Shown one piece after another: positions 32,840 to 40,512 of a stretch of DNA of 50,908 nucleotides. Numbering within the stretch: position 1 is the first letter of the stretch; each line of letters begins with the position of its first letter. The DNA comes from Marinifilum sp. (GTDB lineage: Bacteria; UBA9089; CG2-30-40-21), in assembly GCA_020717845.1 (NCBI GenBank), contig DYDG01000003.1:1-50908 (forward strand), given 5' to 3'. The translations under genes and the position numbers were made by a program. The notes beneath the pieces were generated by a model that had not been told where the DNA came from, ran no database searches, and saw only the letters and a list, made by a program, of their open reading frames with translations.

Positions 32840-33349
32840 CTAATGCGGATATTCAAGATAAACCATTCTTTCCTGCCCATCCTTTTTCAATATCAATGAA
32901 TCCTTTGTAATCCTTGCAGCTTGATAAGAGTCGATGGTGTCTCCACGCTTAATAAACACATTCTGTGCCTGATTTGATGCCCTTATTACGGCTATTGCCC
33001 CTTGTGAGCCATGGATTATCCCCTGGAGCAAGTATGTTACCTCTGGTGGAGAGTATGGCTTTTTTTCTTCTATAATCGAAGGGCTTTTTATCTCCGTTGA
33101 GTTGGTAATTGGTGTTGGTATTTGTTCCATTAACCCAAACAACCTGCCTTGAGCCAATATACTATATTCTTCTTGCTTTTTGGTTGGAACTGTCAAAGTA
33201 TTAGGTAGTTTTATCCCTACAGCCTTCATCTCCTGTCCTTTGCTCATGGATATTTGAACAGGGACAATGGACAGGATTATAGAGCACAATAGCAACAGTC
33301 CAATAATAACAGCCAGTATCTTGTTCATTAATTTGATATTGTTTAACAT
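32840..33349 (-). CDS. PilP/GspC-like pilus assembly protein
   Basis: The 169-residue protein has one N-terminal membrane helix (ILAVIIGLLLLCSIILSIV), a Pro-rich linker, and a C-terminal beta domain (YLLQGIIHGSQGAIAVIRAS, VFIKRGDTIDSYQAARITKD) like the homology region of GspC and PilP, which contacts the secretin N0 domain. GGAG lies before the ATG. Last gene of the pilMN-pilO-pilP series. PilP is usually a lipoprotein; this one is membrane-anchored, which is more GspC-like. Confidence 0.78.
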   Translation of the reverse strand: MLNNIKLMNKILAVIIGLLLLCSIILSIVPVQISMSKGQEMKAVGIKLPNTLTVPTKKQEEYSILAQGRLFGLMEQIPTPITNSTEIKSPSIIEEKKPYSPPEVTYLLQGIIHGSQGAIAVIRASNQAQNVFIKRGDTIDSYQAARITKDSLILKKDGQERMVYLEYPH

Positions 33350-33364
33350 GTTGGTTGCTCCAGG

Positions 33365-33431
33365 AGGCTGAAGGCTGAAGGTTTTTAGGAAGATGACCAG
33401 TCTTCCGTCTTCAGTCTTCAGCCTTCAGCCT
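33365..33431. repeat. GGCTGAAGGCTGAAG hairpin at the pilO/pilP junction
   Basis: A perfect 16-bp inverted repeat: AGGCTGAAGGCTGAAG at 33365-33380 and its complement at 33416-33431. The last codons and TGA of the pilO-like gene (from 33411) lie inside the right arm. The segment CTGAAGGTTTTTAG recurs at 15565-15604. Confidence 0.85.
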
Positions 33432-33983
33432 TCCTTCTCCATCGCTCATATGAATAGCAGCCACCCTTATCTCAACCTCAAGCCAGCTATCAGACGATAC
33501 ATGCACAGACAGCCCGTTTACCTGATAGAGCTTACCGCTATTTTTCAATCTATACAAAATATCTGTTAAGCCTTGTGAGGAGGTCTTTAGCTTGAGATTA
33601 ACCCCTATTTGAGTATATTCTGAATCTATCTTTTTTTCAGGCAGCACCTCTATCCTGATAATTGAATTTCCACCATTAGCAATGATTTTCTGAACATCTT
33701 CAAGCAGACAAGTTGTGGATAACATAGCTGTTTTATTCCGATAGCATCTTTGCTCAAATTGAGATTGTTTCTTCTGAATTTGTTGCCATTGCTGGGTATA
33801 AAGTTTTGCATTTTGCAGACAATCCCTGTAGTTTTCCAGCTTGGTACTTGCCAGTTTAATTTCACGGCCTATCCTGACATATTGATCCATCTCATGCTTC
33901 CATAACACAAGCATAAGAAGGATTATCAGGATAAATATCCCGCATATTTTAAGCATTGCTTTGTCTTGAATGATTTTGTTCAT
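33411..33983 (-). CDS. PilO/GspM-like pilus assembly protein
   Basis: The 190-residue bitopic protein has a short cytoplasmic start, a membrane helix (ICGIFILIILLMLVLW), a coiled coil (about 40-85) and a ferredoxin-like C-terminal domain (GVNLKLKTSSQGLTDILYRL, VNGLSVHVSSDSWLEVEIRV). This is the PilO/GspM plan; it pairs with PilN/GspL in the inner-membrane platform. It begins five bases after the pilMN stop, with AAGGA close to the ATG. The final residues GRLKAED and the stop are encoded by a dispersed repeat. Confidence 0.78.
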   Translation of the reverse strand: MNKIIQDKAMLKICGIFILIILLMLVLWKHEMDQYVRIGREIKLASTKLENYRDCLQNAKLYTQQWQQIQKKQSQFEQRCYRNKTAMLSTTCLLEDVQKIIANGGNSIIRIEVLPEKKIDSEYTQIGVNLKLKTSSQGLTDILYRLKNSGKLYQVNGLSVHVSSDSWLEVEIRVAAIHMSDGEGRLKAED

Positions 33984-33988
33984 CTTCC

Positions 33989-35314
33989 TTACCCTTTCAC
34001 CAGCATCTGTATCTCAAATCGTTCCATGCCCATTTCTCTGGTAATACCACCCACAAGCTCTACCTGTTCAAAGGCAGATGATTTTTCAATAGCCGTAAGA
34101 AAGGTAGTAACAGATGATGTGTCTCCTGTAAGCCGGCATTTTCTTCCCTGAATATTTACACCCTCCAGCCGTGTTTGTGTGGAAACAATTACAGCTAATT
34201 CGTTGAGTGCATCTAAATAACATGGGGTATCAAGGATGACAGCTTTAAGTTTCTCCATGTTTTTTGTAAGCTGTTCGATAGATGCCTTGTTATCTACGAG
34301 GTTTACAACCTTTGGTTGAATCCTGTTAATCTCAAGCATCATAAGCTGCAATCTACTCTCCATCCTTTTTATACACAGCAGGAACAGCAGATTCATGCAG
34401 CATACCAGCAAAAGCAGGAGAATGCCAGTAGTTTTGAGCTGCTTATTCAATGCTCTTTTTGCCTGTATCTCCCTTTCAGGATTCAAGTTTATCCTTAATG
34501 GTGCTCTGCATAGCCTGTTTAGAGCAAGGGCAATTGGGACAGGGGATGTATCGCTAATATGTGCTGCTATCTTTATGGAATCAGGTTTTCCTATAACGAA
34601 TTTTTCTGCCTGGACGCTTAGCTGCTTGGAAACATTACCAGCAAGGATTATCTTTTTTACCGGATGATTCTCAATAATCCTGGCTATTTCCCTTTCTACC
34701 TCCTGCCCATGGACGGTCTGGATAAGGCTTAAGAAACCGTCCCTGACAACAAATATCTCCTGACATTCTTTTCCCCTTCCTCCCCTTTCTTCCCCGTAGC
34801 ACAACATCCAGTCCTTTTCTTCCTCTTGTGAAAGACAGAGGCTGAGTAAGGCAAGGGATGAGACAGATACAGAGATATCGTGTCTATCAACCCCCTTTAT
34901 CATCTCAATATAGGATTTAACAACAGCTTTTTGAGCTGAAACCAATAACACCCTTGTCTTTTTCGCCTTTTCTTCCTTTTCTTCCTGTTTTATGACACAA
35001 AAATCATAAACCACATCATGGATAGGGTAAGGGATATGCTCTTCAGCCTCATACTCTAATGCCTTTTTCAGGTCAACATCCTTTAGACAAGGCATCTCAA
35101 TTAGCTTCATAAACACACATTGCCTTGGGATGGAAATAATCACGTCTTTGGATAGAGGAAACTGAGAGCTCAGTGTCCAAATAGTTTGTTGGAAAGTCTC
35201 ACCAGCAGGAACAACCTCTGAAACACATGTTTCTACCACTGACGCAGACCATGTCTGTTGCAATACAGCCATCCTTATTGCTTTTTCACCTATCTCTATG
35301 CCTGTAATCTTCAT
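33989..35314 (-). CDS. PilM-PilN fusion (GspL-like) pilus assembly protein
   Basis: In this 441-residue protein residues 1 to about 285 form a PilM-type actin-like domain (GIEIGEKAIRMAVLQ, KKALEYEAEEHIPYPIHDVV, VLLVSAQKAVV, KKIILAGNVSKQL). Residues about 290-441 form a PilN module: LRINLNPEREIQAKRAL, one membrane helix (TGILLLLLVCCMNLLFLLCI), coiled coil and ferredoxin-like domain (LDALNELAVIVSTQTRLEGV). Separate pilM and pilN are usual in type IV pili; the single-chain form equals GspL. It recruits the assembly ATPase to the membrane. AGAGGA precedes the ATG. Confidence 0.85.
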   Translation of the reverse strand: MKITGIEIGEKAIRMAVLQQTWSASVVETCVSEVVPAGETFQQTIWTLSSQFPLSKDVIISIPRQCVFMKLIEMPCLKDVDLKKALEYEAEEHIPYPIHDVVYDFCVIKQEEKEEKAKKTRVLLVSAQKAVVKSYIEMIKGVDRHDISVSVSSLALLSLCLSQEEEKDWMLCYGEERGGRGKECQEIFVVRDGFLSLIQTVHGQEVEREIARIIENHPVKKIILAGNVSKQLSVQAEKFVIGKPDSIKIAAHISDTSPVPIALALNRLCRAPLRINLNPEREIQAKRALNKQLKTTGILLLLLVCCMNLLFLLCIKRMESRLQLMMLEINRIQPKVVNLVDNKASIEQLTKNMEKLKAVILDTPCYLDALNELAVIVSTQTRLEGVNIQGRKCRLTGDTSSVTTFLTAIEKSSAFEQVELVGGITREMGMERFEIQMLVKG

Positions 35315-35363
35315 GGTATCCTCTGTTGGCTAAATTATACCACAGCTACGGATGGCTGTGATC

Positions 35364-37718
35364 CTATTGCATCTGTTGCAACGCAACACGAGCAGGCAGA
35401 TAATTGGGATTAAGGCTTAATGCCTTCTGATAAGAATCAATGGCATTATTCTTATCCCCCATGTGGCTGTAGGCTATGCCCAGGTTATAATAGACATCCG
35501 GACTGCCCGGGCTTAATTCCACAGTCTTTTGGAATGCCTCAACAGCCTCTTGTGGCTCTTTAGCCTCAAGGCAGGCACTTCCGAGTGCAGCATAGAGAAA
35601 ATCCCTGCCTGGATCCAGATTGATGGCTTTTTTATAGCCTTCAATTGCCTGCTTAAGATTGCCCTGTTTGTGAAAAACCATAGCCAGTCCATAGTCTGCC
35701 CTTGCATCATCAGAGGCAATGGTTTTTATCCTTTCAAATTGTTCTATTGCCTCCCGATATTTGTCTGTATCCTTGTAGAGCAGCCCTAACTGATAATAGG
35801 CAGTAATATATTCAGGTGAGGCATCAATAGCCTTCTTAAACTCAACGATTGCTTCTTGATACCGTTGATTGTCCTGAAAAAACTTGCCTCGATTGTTATA
35901 AGAGATGCCATAGTTGGATACATTGGAGGCAATCCTTTCTGGCTTATAGATGCTCCTGTCAAGGATATAACGGTAAGCAAACCTCAAGTTTGGATCAATT
36001 GCCTTAATCTGTTCATTGATAGGTGTCTCCTTGGGAAGTATTCGATGGCAGATATTAACAGGCACCAGGGCATATCGTTCCTCTGCCTTTGGGTCAAATG
36101 GCAGATAGCTTGCAAGGTTAAGGTTATTATCCACAATATTATTCAGCCTTTCATAGATATACATTTCAGCCTCTGGGGAAAGGCGGGTTGCCTTGTTTTG
36201 TGATGTAAAGGTAAAATTAAGATCCGGGTATCTCTCCTTTAGCTGGGAGGCATACCAATCAAGGTATAGGGAATGGTGATCAACCATATAAATATCGTCC
36301 CGCATCCCTTCTACATTATACAAATACCAGAGCGGAAAGGAAAAGGTATCACCCTTGACAAACAGGACAGCTTTATCTTGAAGCGGCATCAGAATGTTGC
36401 GGGCATAGTCATAGCTGTAAAAGCTCTTGTGGTTATTGGCATAATAAAGATTATGGGAAAAGGCAATCATTGGCAGGAGCAAAAAGGCTAAAGGAATCAT
36501 GTTTGCCTTTGGAAATCGCTTTATGATTAGTTGACTGATAGGGACAATGCTTAACCCGATCCAGACAGAAAAGATTATGTATGCCGGGATATAATAATCC
36601 TCAATATTGTGTATCCCATACCTGACAGAATGAGCAAAGTCTATGGCTGCAATCAAGCAGGTCAGCAATAGAAATCTCCAGCACTTGCGAAACAGCCATA
36701 TTGCCCCAATGAATCCAAAGCCTACCAGATATGGAGTAAACTGCATCACAAAAAAGGAAGGGTGCTTGACAAATAATCGATTAAGGAGTTCTTGCGTTGA
36801 GGAAGAAAAATAATAGCCATATTCCTTAACCGTGATATGATTGATGAACCGTTCCCATGTATCTGGGGCACCCCAGTTAATCGCTGGATGGGCTGATGCC
36901 CGAACAGGGAGATAGAGATACAAAAGGAGCGGCAGTCCCAAACATATTCCTGCCCTTAAAAGTACTTGAGAGTTAAGAAATGTTTGCCTCCTGTGCCAGC
37001 CGATTATGAGGATAAAAAGCACGCCAGATGCTGCCAGAAAGATAGTCTGGAGATGGTGTGTAAAGGCAAGTCCCAACAAACCGAAAAATAGGTAGAGATG
37101 TGATTGATGTGGGAGATTTTGAGCTATTTTCTCCCACCATTTGATTAAAATAAATATAAGCAAGCTGGCAAACAGGGCATTGAGCGTATATTTTTCAGCA
37201 ATAACCGCCTGCTGCCAGAAGGTAGTGGCAAAGGCAAGCATACCAGCGGCTACTATCCCTGGGATGATAGCAGAGGCATAATGGCATAAAGGGAGAAAAA
37301 ATAGTGGATGTAAATTGCCTGCATCCTTTTTTATGTTTTTTATGGGAATAAAGGCAAGAGAGATTTTCAAGGTTATAAAATAAACCATCATCACTGCCAC
37401 AGAAGCAGAAATGGCGGAGAAAATATTCATCCTGAAAGCGATATTGGACAGGGGAAGAATAAGCGTAAGAAGCTTACCTGCCAGGCAATAAAGGGGATAA
37501 CCCGGCGGATGACATATCCCTAAGACATGAGCTGCCGAAACCAGCTCACCACTGTCATGAAGCTCAATGCTTGGGGTAAGTGTTCTTAAATAGACAAGGA
37601 ATGCAGATAAAAATACCAGTATGCCTACTACTCCCATCCATGGGCTGATTGGTGAAGGCACAAATTCAGGTGTTTTCTTGAGGGGTTTATTAACAGGTGT
37701 TATTTTCTTTTTTGCCAT
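35364..37718 (-). CDS. DUF2723 membrane glycosyltransferase-like protein with C-terminal TPR repeats
   Basis: The 784-residue protein has a short basic start followed by about ten membrane segments. Just after the first is TLTPSIELHDSGELVSAAHV and HPPGYPLY, the DUF2723 hallmark, with acidic residues in the loop where GT-C glycosyltransferases have their catalytic Asp. Residues about 600-780 carry five TPR units (such as NRGKFFQDNQRYQEAIVEFK and YYNLGIAYSHMGDKNNAIDS). It probably transfers a lipid-linked sugar to proteins or surface glycans; the acceptor is unknown. The ribosome site is weak. It sits directly before the pilMN gene, which may link it to pilin or surface-protein glycosylation; that link is inference. 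Confidence 0.85.
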   Translation of the reverse strand: MAKKKITPVNKPLKKTPEFVPSPISPWMGVVGILVFLSAFLVYLRTLTPSIELHDSGELVSAAHVLGICHPPGYPLYCLAGKLLTLILPLSNIAFRMNIFSAISASVAVMMVYFITLKISLAFIPIKNIKKDAGNLHPLFFLPLCHYASAIIPGIVAAGMLAFATTFWQQAVIAEKYTLNALFASLLIFILIKWWEKIAQNLPHQSHLYLFFGLLGLAFTHHLQTIFLAASGVLFILIIGWHRRQTFLNSQVLLRAGICLGLPLLLYLYLPVRASAHPAINWGAPDTWERFINHITVKEYGYYFSSSTQELLNRLFVKHPSFFVMQFTPYLVGFGFIGAIWLFRKCWRFLLLTCLIAAIDFAHSVRYGIHNIEDYYIPAYIIFSVWIGLSIVPISQLIIKRFPKANMIPLAFLLLPMIAFSHNLYYANNHKSFYSYDYARNILMPLQDKAVLFVKGDTFSFPLWYLYNVEGMRDDIYMVDHHSLYLDWYASQLKERYPDLNFTFTSQNKATRLSPEAEMYIYERLNNIVDNNLNLASYLPFDPKAEERYALVPVNICHRILPKETPINEQIKAIDPNLRFAYRYILDRSIYKPERIASNVSNYGISYNNRGKFFQDNQRYQEAIVEFKKAIDASPEYITAYYQLGLLYKDTDKYREAIEQFERIKTIASDDARADYGLAMVFHKQGNLKQAIEGYKKAINLDPGRDFLYAALGSACLEAKEPQEAVEAFQKTVELSPGSPDVYYNLGIAYSHMGDKNNAIDSYQKALSLNPNYLPARVALQQMQ

Positions 37719-37744
37719 TATTGGTTATCCTAAAATTACCTAAC

Positions 37745-37984
37745 TTACAATGAGTATACAGGCACAAGCACTTCTCGCTCTGTTTTTCTACGTCCTCGGA
37801 TACTCTCTTCGATTGTCTTAAGCACATTTGCCGCATAATAGCGTGTACCGCACTGATTACATACTCCTGCAGGCACACTTTCAATCAATACATAATTCCC
37901 TTTGACTTTTCGGTGCAGGGTAACACGCTTCTCAACAATCAGCCCGCTACAATATTCACAAGTTTCGTCTTTCCAAAAACCCAT
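37745..37984 (-). CDS. YgiT-type zinc-finger protein, putative antitoxin
   Basis: The 79-residue protein has two CxxC pairs (CEYC near the start, CNQC about 28 residues later) in the YgiT/MqsA zinc-finger layout, with ESVPAGVCNQCGTRYYA and a C-terminal helix. I start at ATG 37984 (MGFWKDETCEYC) with GGAG five bases upstream, 16 bp after the DUF4258 stop; a longer frame to 38023 overlaps that gene. It lacks the helix-turn-helix half of full MqsA, so DNA binding is uncertain. It forms a pair with the DUF4258 gene. Confidence 0.85.
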   Translation of the reverse strand: MGFWKDETCEYCSGLIVEKRVTLHRKVKGNYVLIESVPAGVCNQCGTRYYAANVLKTIEESIRGRRKTEREVLVPVYSL

Positions 37985-38000
37985 ATTTTCTCCTTGTTCT

Positions 38001-38276
38001 TTATCCCTTTGGTTTGTCTTCATAAACTGTTATTACACGAATCTTACCTGTATTGGTTATGCGGCATACAATACCAATAGGTCGTCCATCCAGTGCTACT
38101 CCAATTACTTCATACTTGCCTTCTTTGGGCCAAGTTCTCCTGATCTTACCTGCAAGAACACCTTGTTCCACATCGTAGATGTCAAAACCATCATCATCAG
38201 CTTCATCGCCCGCATGTTCAGTCAAGTAATAAAGACCACTACGAACCAATGATTGAATTTCCCTGATATTGCTCAA
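38001..38276 (-). CDS. DUF4258 protein, putative toxin
   Basis: A 91-residue protein of the DUF4258 family: IQSLVRSGLYYLTEHAGDEA, GFDIYDVEQGVLAGKIRR, GKYEVIGVALDGRPIGIVCR and VITVYED. The fold is related to RelE/BrnT-like toxins, and such genes commonly precede a YgiT-type zinc-finger gene. I start at TTG 38276 because GGAGG lies seven bases upstream; the ATG at 38294 has none and overlaps that site. Cleavage activity is inferred only. Confidence 0.82.
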   Translation of the reverse strand: MSNIREIQSLVRSGLYYLTEHAGDEADDDGFDIYDVEQGVLAGKIRRTWPKEGKYEVIGVALDGRPIGIVCRITNTGKIRVITVYEDKPKG

Positions 38277-38301
38277 AAGATATCCTCCATGCATTTAGTA
38301 A

Positions 38302-38326
38302 GTAGGACAGGCAATGCCTACACTAC
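38302..38326. repeat. GTAG...CTAC palindromic repeat, copy 2
   Basis: GTAGGACAGGCAATGCCTAC and following ACTAC; core AGGCA/TGCCT with GTAG/CTAC ends. Its complement matches the pattern at 10311-10331 (GTAGGGTGGGCATTGCCC). Confidence 0.6.
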
Positions 38327-38506
38327 CCCTATCCAAGCATTATGCCATTACCAGTTCTAATTTTTCTTCAGTAACATGTTTCCCTTTTTTCTTGGTTACA
38401 CTTTATTCTTAGTTATTTGTCAGGTCATTGTTTTTATGGTCCGCGACATGGTAAAAGAAAGCCCTCCTACCACGCATAGATTAGGGGACATTGGTGATAA
38501 ACGAGA

Positions 38507-39007
38507 TTATTCCTCATGTCCATAATTGGAATAATAAACAGCATCTATCTTATGCAAACTGGCTGAATCCTTGCAAGTGCAATTAATCCTAATATCCCCG
38601 GAGACAGAAGAATATATCCATCCTCCTATATCCGTAACCTCAACTGTTATCTCTGTATCGACATTTACTGTATCAATTACAGTAACATTATTAGAACGAT
38701 TATGAGGAATTTTTCTTCTCAGGCTTGCCATGGGTATTTTTTGTATATAGCGGGGAATAAATTCTGGCAATGTTTCATCACCCCTTACCCGGCGAACATT
38801 GTCCAATGATACAGGGAATAGCCCCTTTGTATCACCATAATAGATGGCAATTGCAGCACGCAAAGAACATAGATTTGCCTTAGCTACCATCTCCCTTGCT
38901 TTATCGATTAAGTCAACAAATCTAACGATGCAAATAGCAGATAGCAAACCAATAATTGCACAGACAATAATTAATTCAATGAGTGTAAAACCATTTTGTT
39001 TTTTCAT
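38507..39007 (-). CDS. Type IV prepilin-like protein (pseudopilin)
   Basis: The 166-residue protein has a class III signal MKKQNG then FTLIELIIVCAIIGLLSAI: cleavage after Gly, N-methylated Phe, and Glu at position 5 of the mature chain. The body has DKAREMVAKANLCSLRAAIA and GLFPVSL, as in PulG/PilA-type pilins, with two Cys near the end (INCTCKD). It is last in the order pilB-pilT-pilC-pilin. There is no visible ribosome site: the ATG follows a T/A-rich stretch, with a 12-bp hairpin just upstream. Major pilin or minor pseudopilin cannot be decided. Confidence 0.88.
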   Translation of the reverse strand: MKKQNGFTLIELIIVCAIIGLLSAICIVRFVDLIDKAREMVAKANLCSLRAAIAIYYGDTKGLFPVSLDNVRRVRGDETLPEFIPRYIQKIPMASLRRKIPHNRSNNVTVIDTVNVDTEITVEVTDIGGWIYSSVSGDIRINCTCKDSASLHKIDAVYYSNYGHEE

Positions 39008-39027
39008 AATTTAAATAAAAAAGGGGT

Positions 39028-39072
39028 AAGGGGTCAAGGAATAGAGCAGTTAACCCCTTTCCTTGACCCCTT
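39028..39072. terminator. Hairpin between pilC and the prepilin gene
   Basis: AAGGGGTCAAGG (39028-39039) pairs exactly with CCTTGACCCCTT (39061-39072). On the coding (minus) strand, the hairpin is followed by a C/T-rich run (TTACCCCTTTTTT) before the pilin ATG, so it could be an attenuator or terminator uncoupling pilin from pilC. Confidence 0.5.
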
Positions 39073-39088
39073 GAACCCTTTGTTTATA

Positions 39089-40315
39089 TCATTGCCCAGA
39101 GACAAGGGTTGCAATCATAAAGATTGGCAAATACATACAAATCACGATTCCTCCGACAACAATACCAAGGACAACCATCAAAAGAGGTTCTATTAAGGAT
39201 GCCAGAGCTGAAACAGCAGAATCAACCTCTCTGTCATAGTAATCAGCTATCTTCATCAACATAGTATCAAGGGCACCGGTTTCCTCCCCTACTGAGACCA
39301 TCTGGATGACCATAGGCGGGAATACGCCGCATTCTCTTAATGGGTCAGTGATCCTTTCTCCCTCTCGAATAGAGGTACGAGCACCCATAACTGCCATTTC
39401 AACAACCTTATTCCCTGATGTTTTTGCTACAATCTCTAATGCCTCTAAGATAGACACACCACTTCTTACGAGTGTTCCAAGTGTTCGGGCAAATCTGGTG
39501 ACAGCTATCTTTCGAAACAATGTACCAAAAACAGGTATTTTTAATATAAAAGCATCAAATGTCAGCCTTCCTTTTTCTGTTTTGGTAATAAGAAGCCTTA
39601 ATAGAACAAAAACACCCGCGAGACAAAGAAGAAACCAAATAATATAAGACTTGATAAAGTCAGACAGCATAATCAATAGCATGGTAGGAAGCGGCAGTTT
39701 TGCTCCAAAACTTTCAAATACATCCTTAAAGGCAGGGATAACAAAGATTAATAAGAACATGACAATCCCTACAGCAATACAACTAACTACTCCAGGATAG
39801 GCCATGGCTGTCTGAACCTTTCTTCTGAGTGATTGAACAGACTCCAGATAGGATGCAATTCTTTCCAGGACTTCATCAAGCACACCGCCTGATTCCCCTG
39901 ATTTTATCATACTGGTATAGAGCTGATTAAATACACCTGGGTGTTTACCCATAGCCATAGTAATAGAGGCACCCTTTTCTATATCCTCACGAACAGTCAT
40001 GATTATCTTCTTAAAGTTTTTATTATCTACCTGATCAATCAATACATTCAAACATTGAACAATAGGGATACCTGCATTGATCAAGGTTGCCAGCTGACGG
40101 CTAAATAGCACCAGATCCTTGAGTCCAACATGATCCTTAAATTTCAAGATATCCAGAGCCCTGCCAAAGATATTCGCCCTTTCTTCCTCAGCTGAAATCA
40201 CCATCAGATGTTGCTGCTTTAATTTCATGATTACCGAGCGTTGGGTCTCAGCCTCTATCTTCCCGGCAACTACAGTTCCATCCATATTTCGTGCTTTATA
40301 AATATAAATTGGCAT
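39089..40315 (-). CDS. pilC: Type IV pilus inner-membrane platform protein PilC (GspF family)
   Basis: This 408-residue type II secretion F-family protein begins MPIYIYKARNMDGTVVAGKI. It has two repeated cytoplasmic helical domains (VLFSRQLATLINAGIPIVQC, VTRFARTLGTLVRSGVSILE), each followed by GESGGVLDEVLERIASYLES or GEETGALDTMLMKIADYYDR, and three membrane segments. It couples the ATPases to pilus assembly. The longer frame to 40405 runs through the 119-bp element, so I start at 40315, with GGAGAG upstream. Confidence 0.95.
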   Translation of the reverse strand: MPIYIYKARNMDGTVVAGKIEAETQRSVIMKLKQQHLMVISAEEERANIFGRALDILKFKDHVGLKDLVLFSRQLATLINAGIPIVQCLNVLIDQVDNKNFKKIIMTVREDIEKGASITMAMGKHPGVFNQLYTSMIKSGESGGVLDEVLERIASYLESVQSLRRKVQTAMAYPGVVSCIAVGIVMFLLIFVIPAFKDVFESFGAKLPLPTMLLIMLSDFIKSYIIWFLLCLAGVFVLLRLLITKTEKGRLTFDAFILKIPVFGTLFRKIAVTRFARTLGTLVRSGVSILEALEIVAKTSGNKVVEMAVMGARTSIREGERITDPLRECGVFPPMVIQMVSVGEETGALDTMLMKIADYYDREVDSAVSALASLIEPLLMVVLGIVVGGIVICMYLPIFMIATLVSGQ

Positions 40316-40363
40316 AATTCTTAACTCTCCGTTAAATTGGTAAAGCGACAAGTTATTATTAGA

Positions 40364-40482
40364 CAGGCTGGAACAGCCTAAGAATCTGATATAAGAGACA
40401 CACAATGTATTGGGTCAAGCTCATTGCCATTTGCCATAATAGTATATCATTACTATTGATTTTTACATTCTGTAACAGCCTG
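40364..40482. mobile_element. MITE-like 119-bp element, copy 2 (diverged)
   Basis: Exactly the same length as copy 1 (91-209) and, in opposite orientation, alignable end to end at roughly two-thirds identity by eye. Ends are CAGGCTG and CAGCCTG, the right end has ATTCTGTAACAGCCTG, and the centre shares TTGGGTCAAGCT. The left terminal repeat is damaged and no target duplication is clear, so this is an older insertion. It lies between pilT and pilC and creates a false upstream extension of pilC. Confidence 0.8.
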
Positions 40483-40512
40483 TTGTGTTCGTTTAACGTA
40501 TTTATTATGAAA

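Noticed and set aside
40316-40405. N-terminal extension of PilC to 40405
   Set aside because: The extension reads through the end of the 119-bp element; the PilC family start MPIYIYKARNMDG at 40315 has its own ribosome site.
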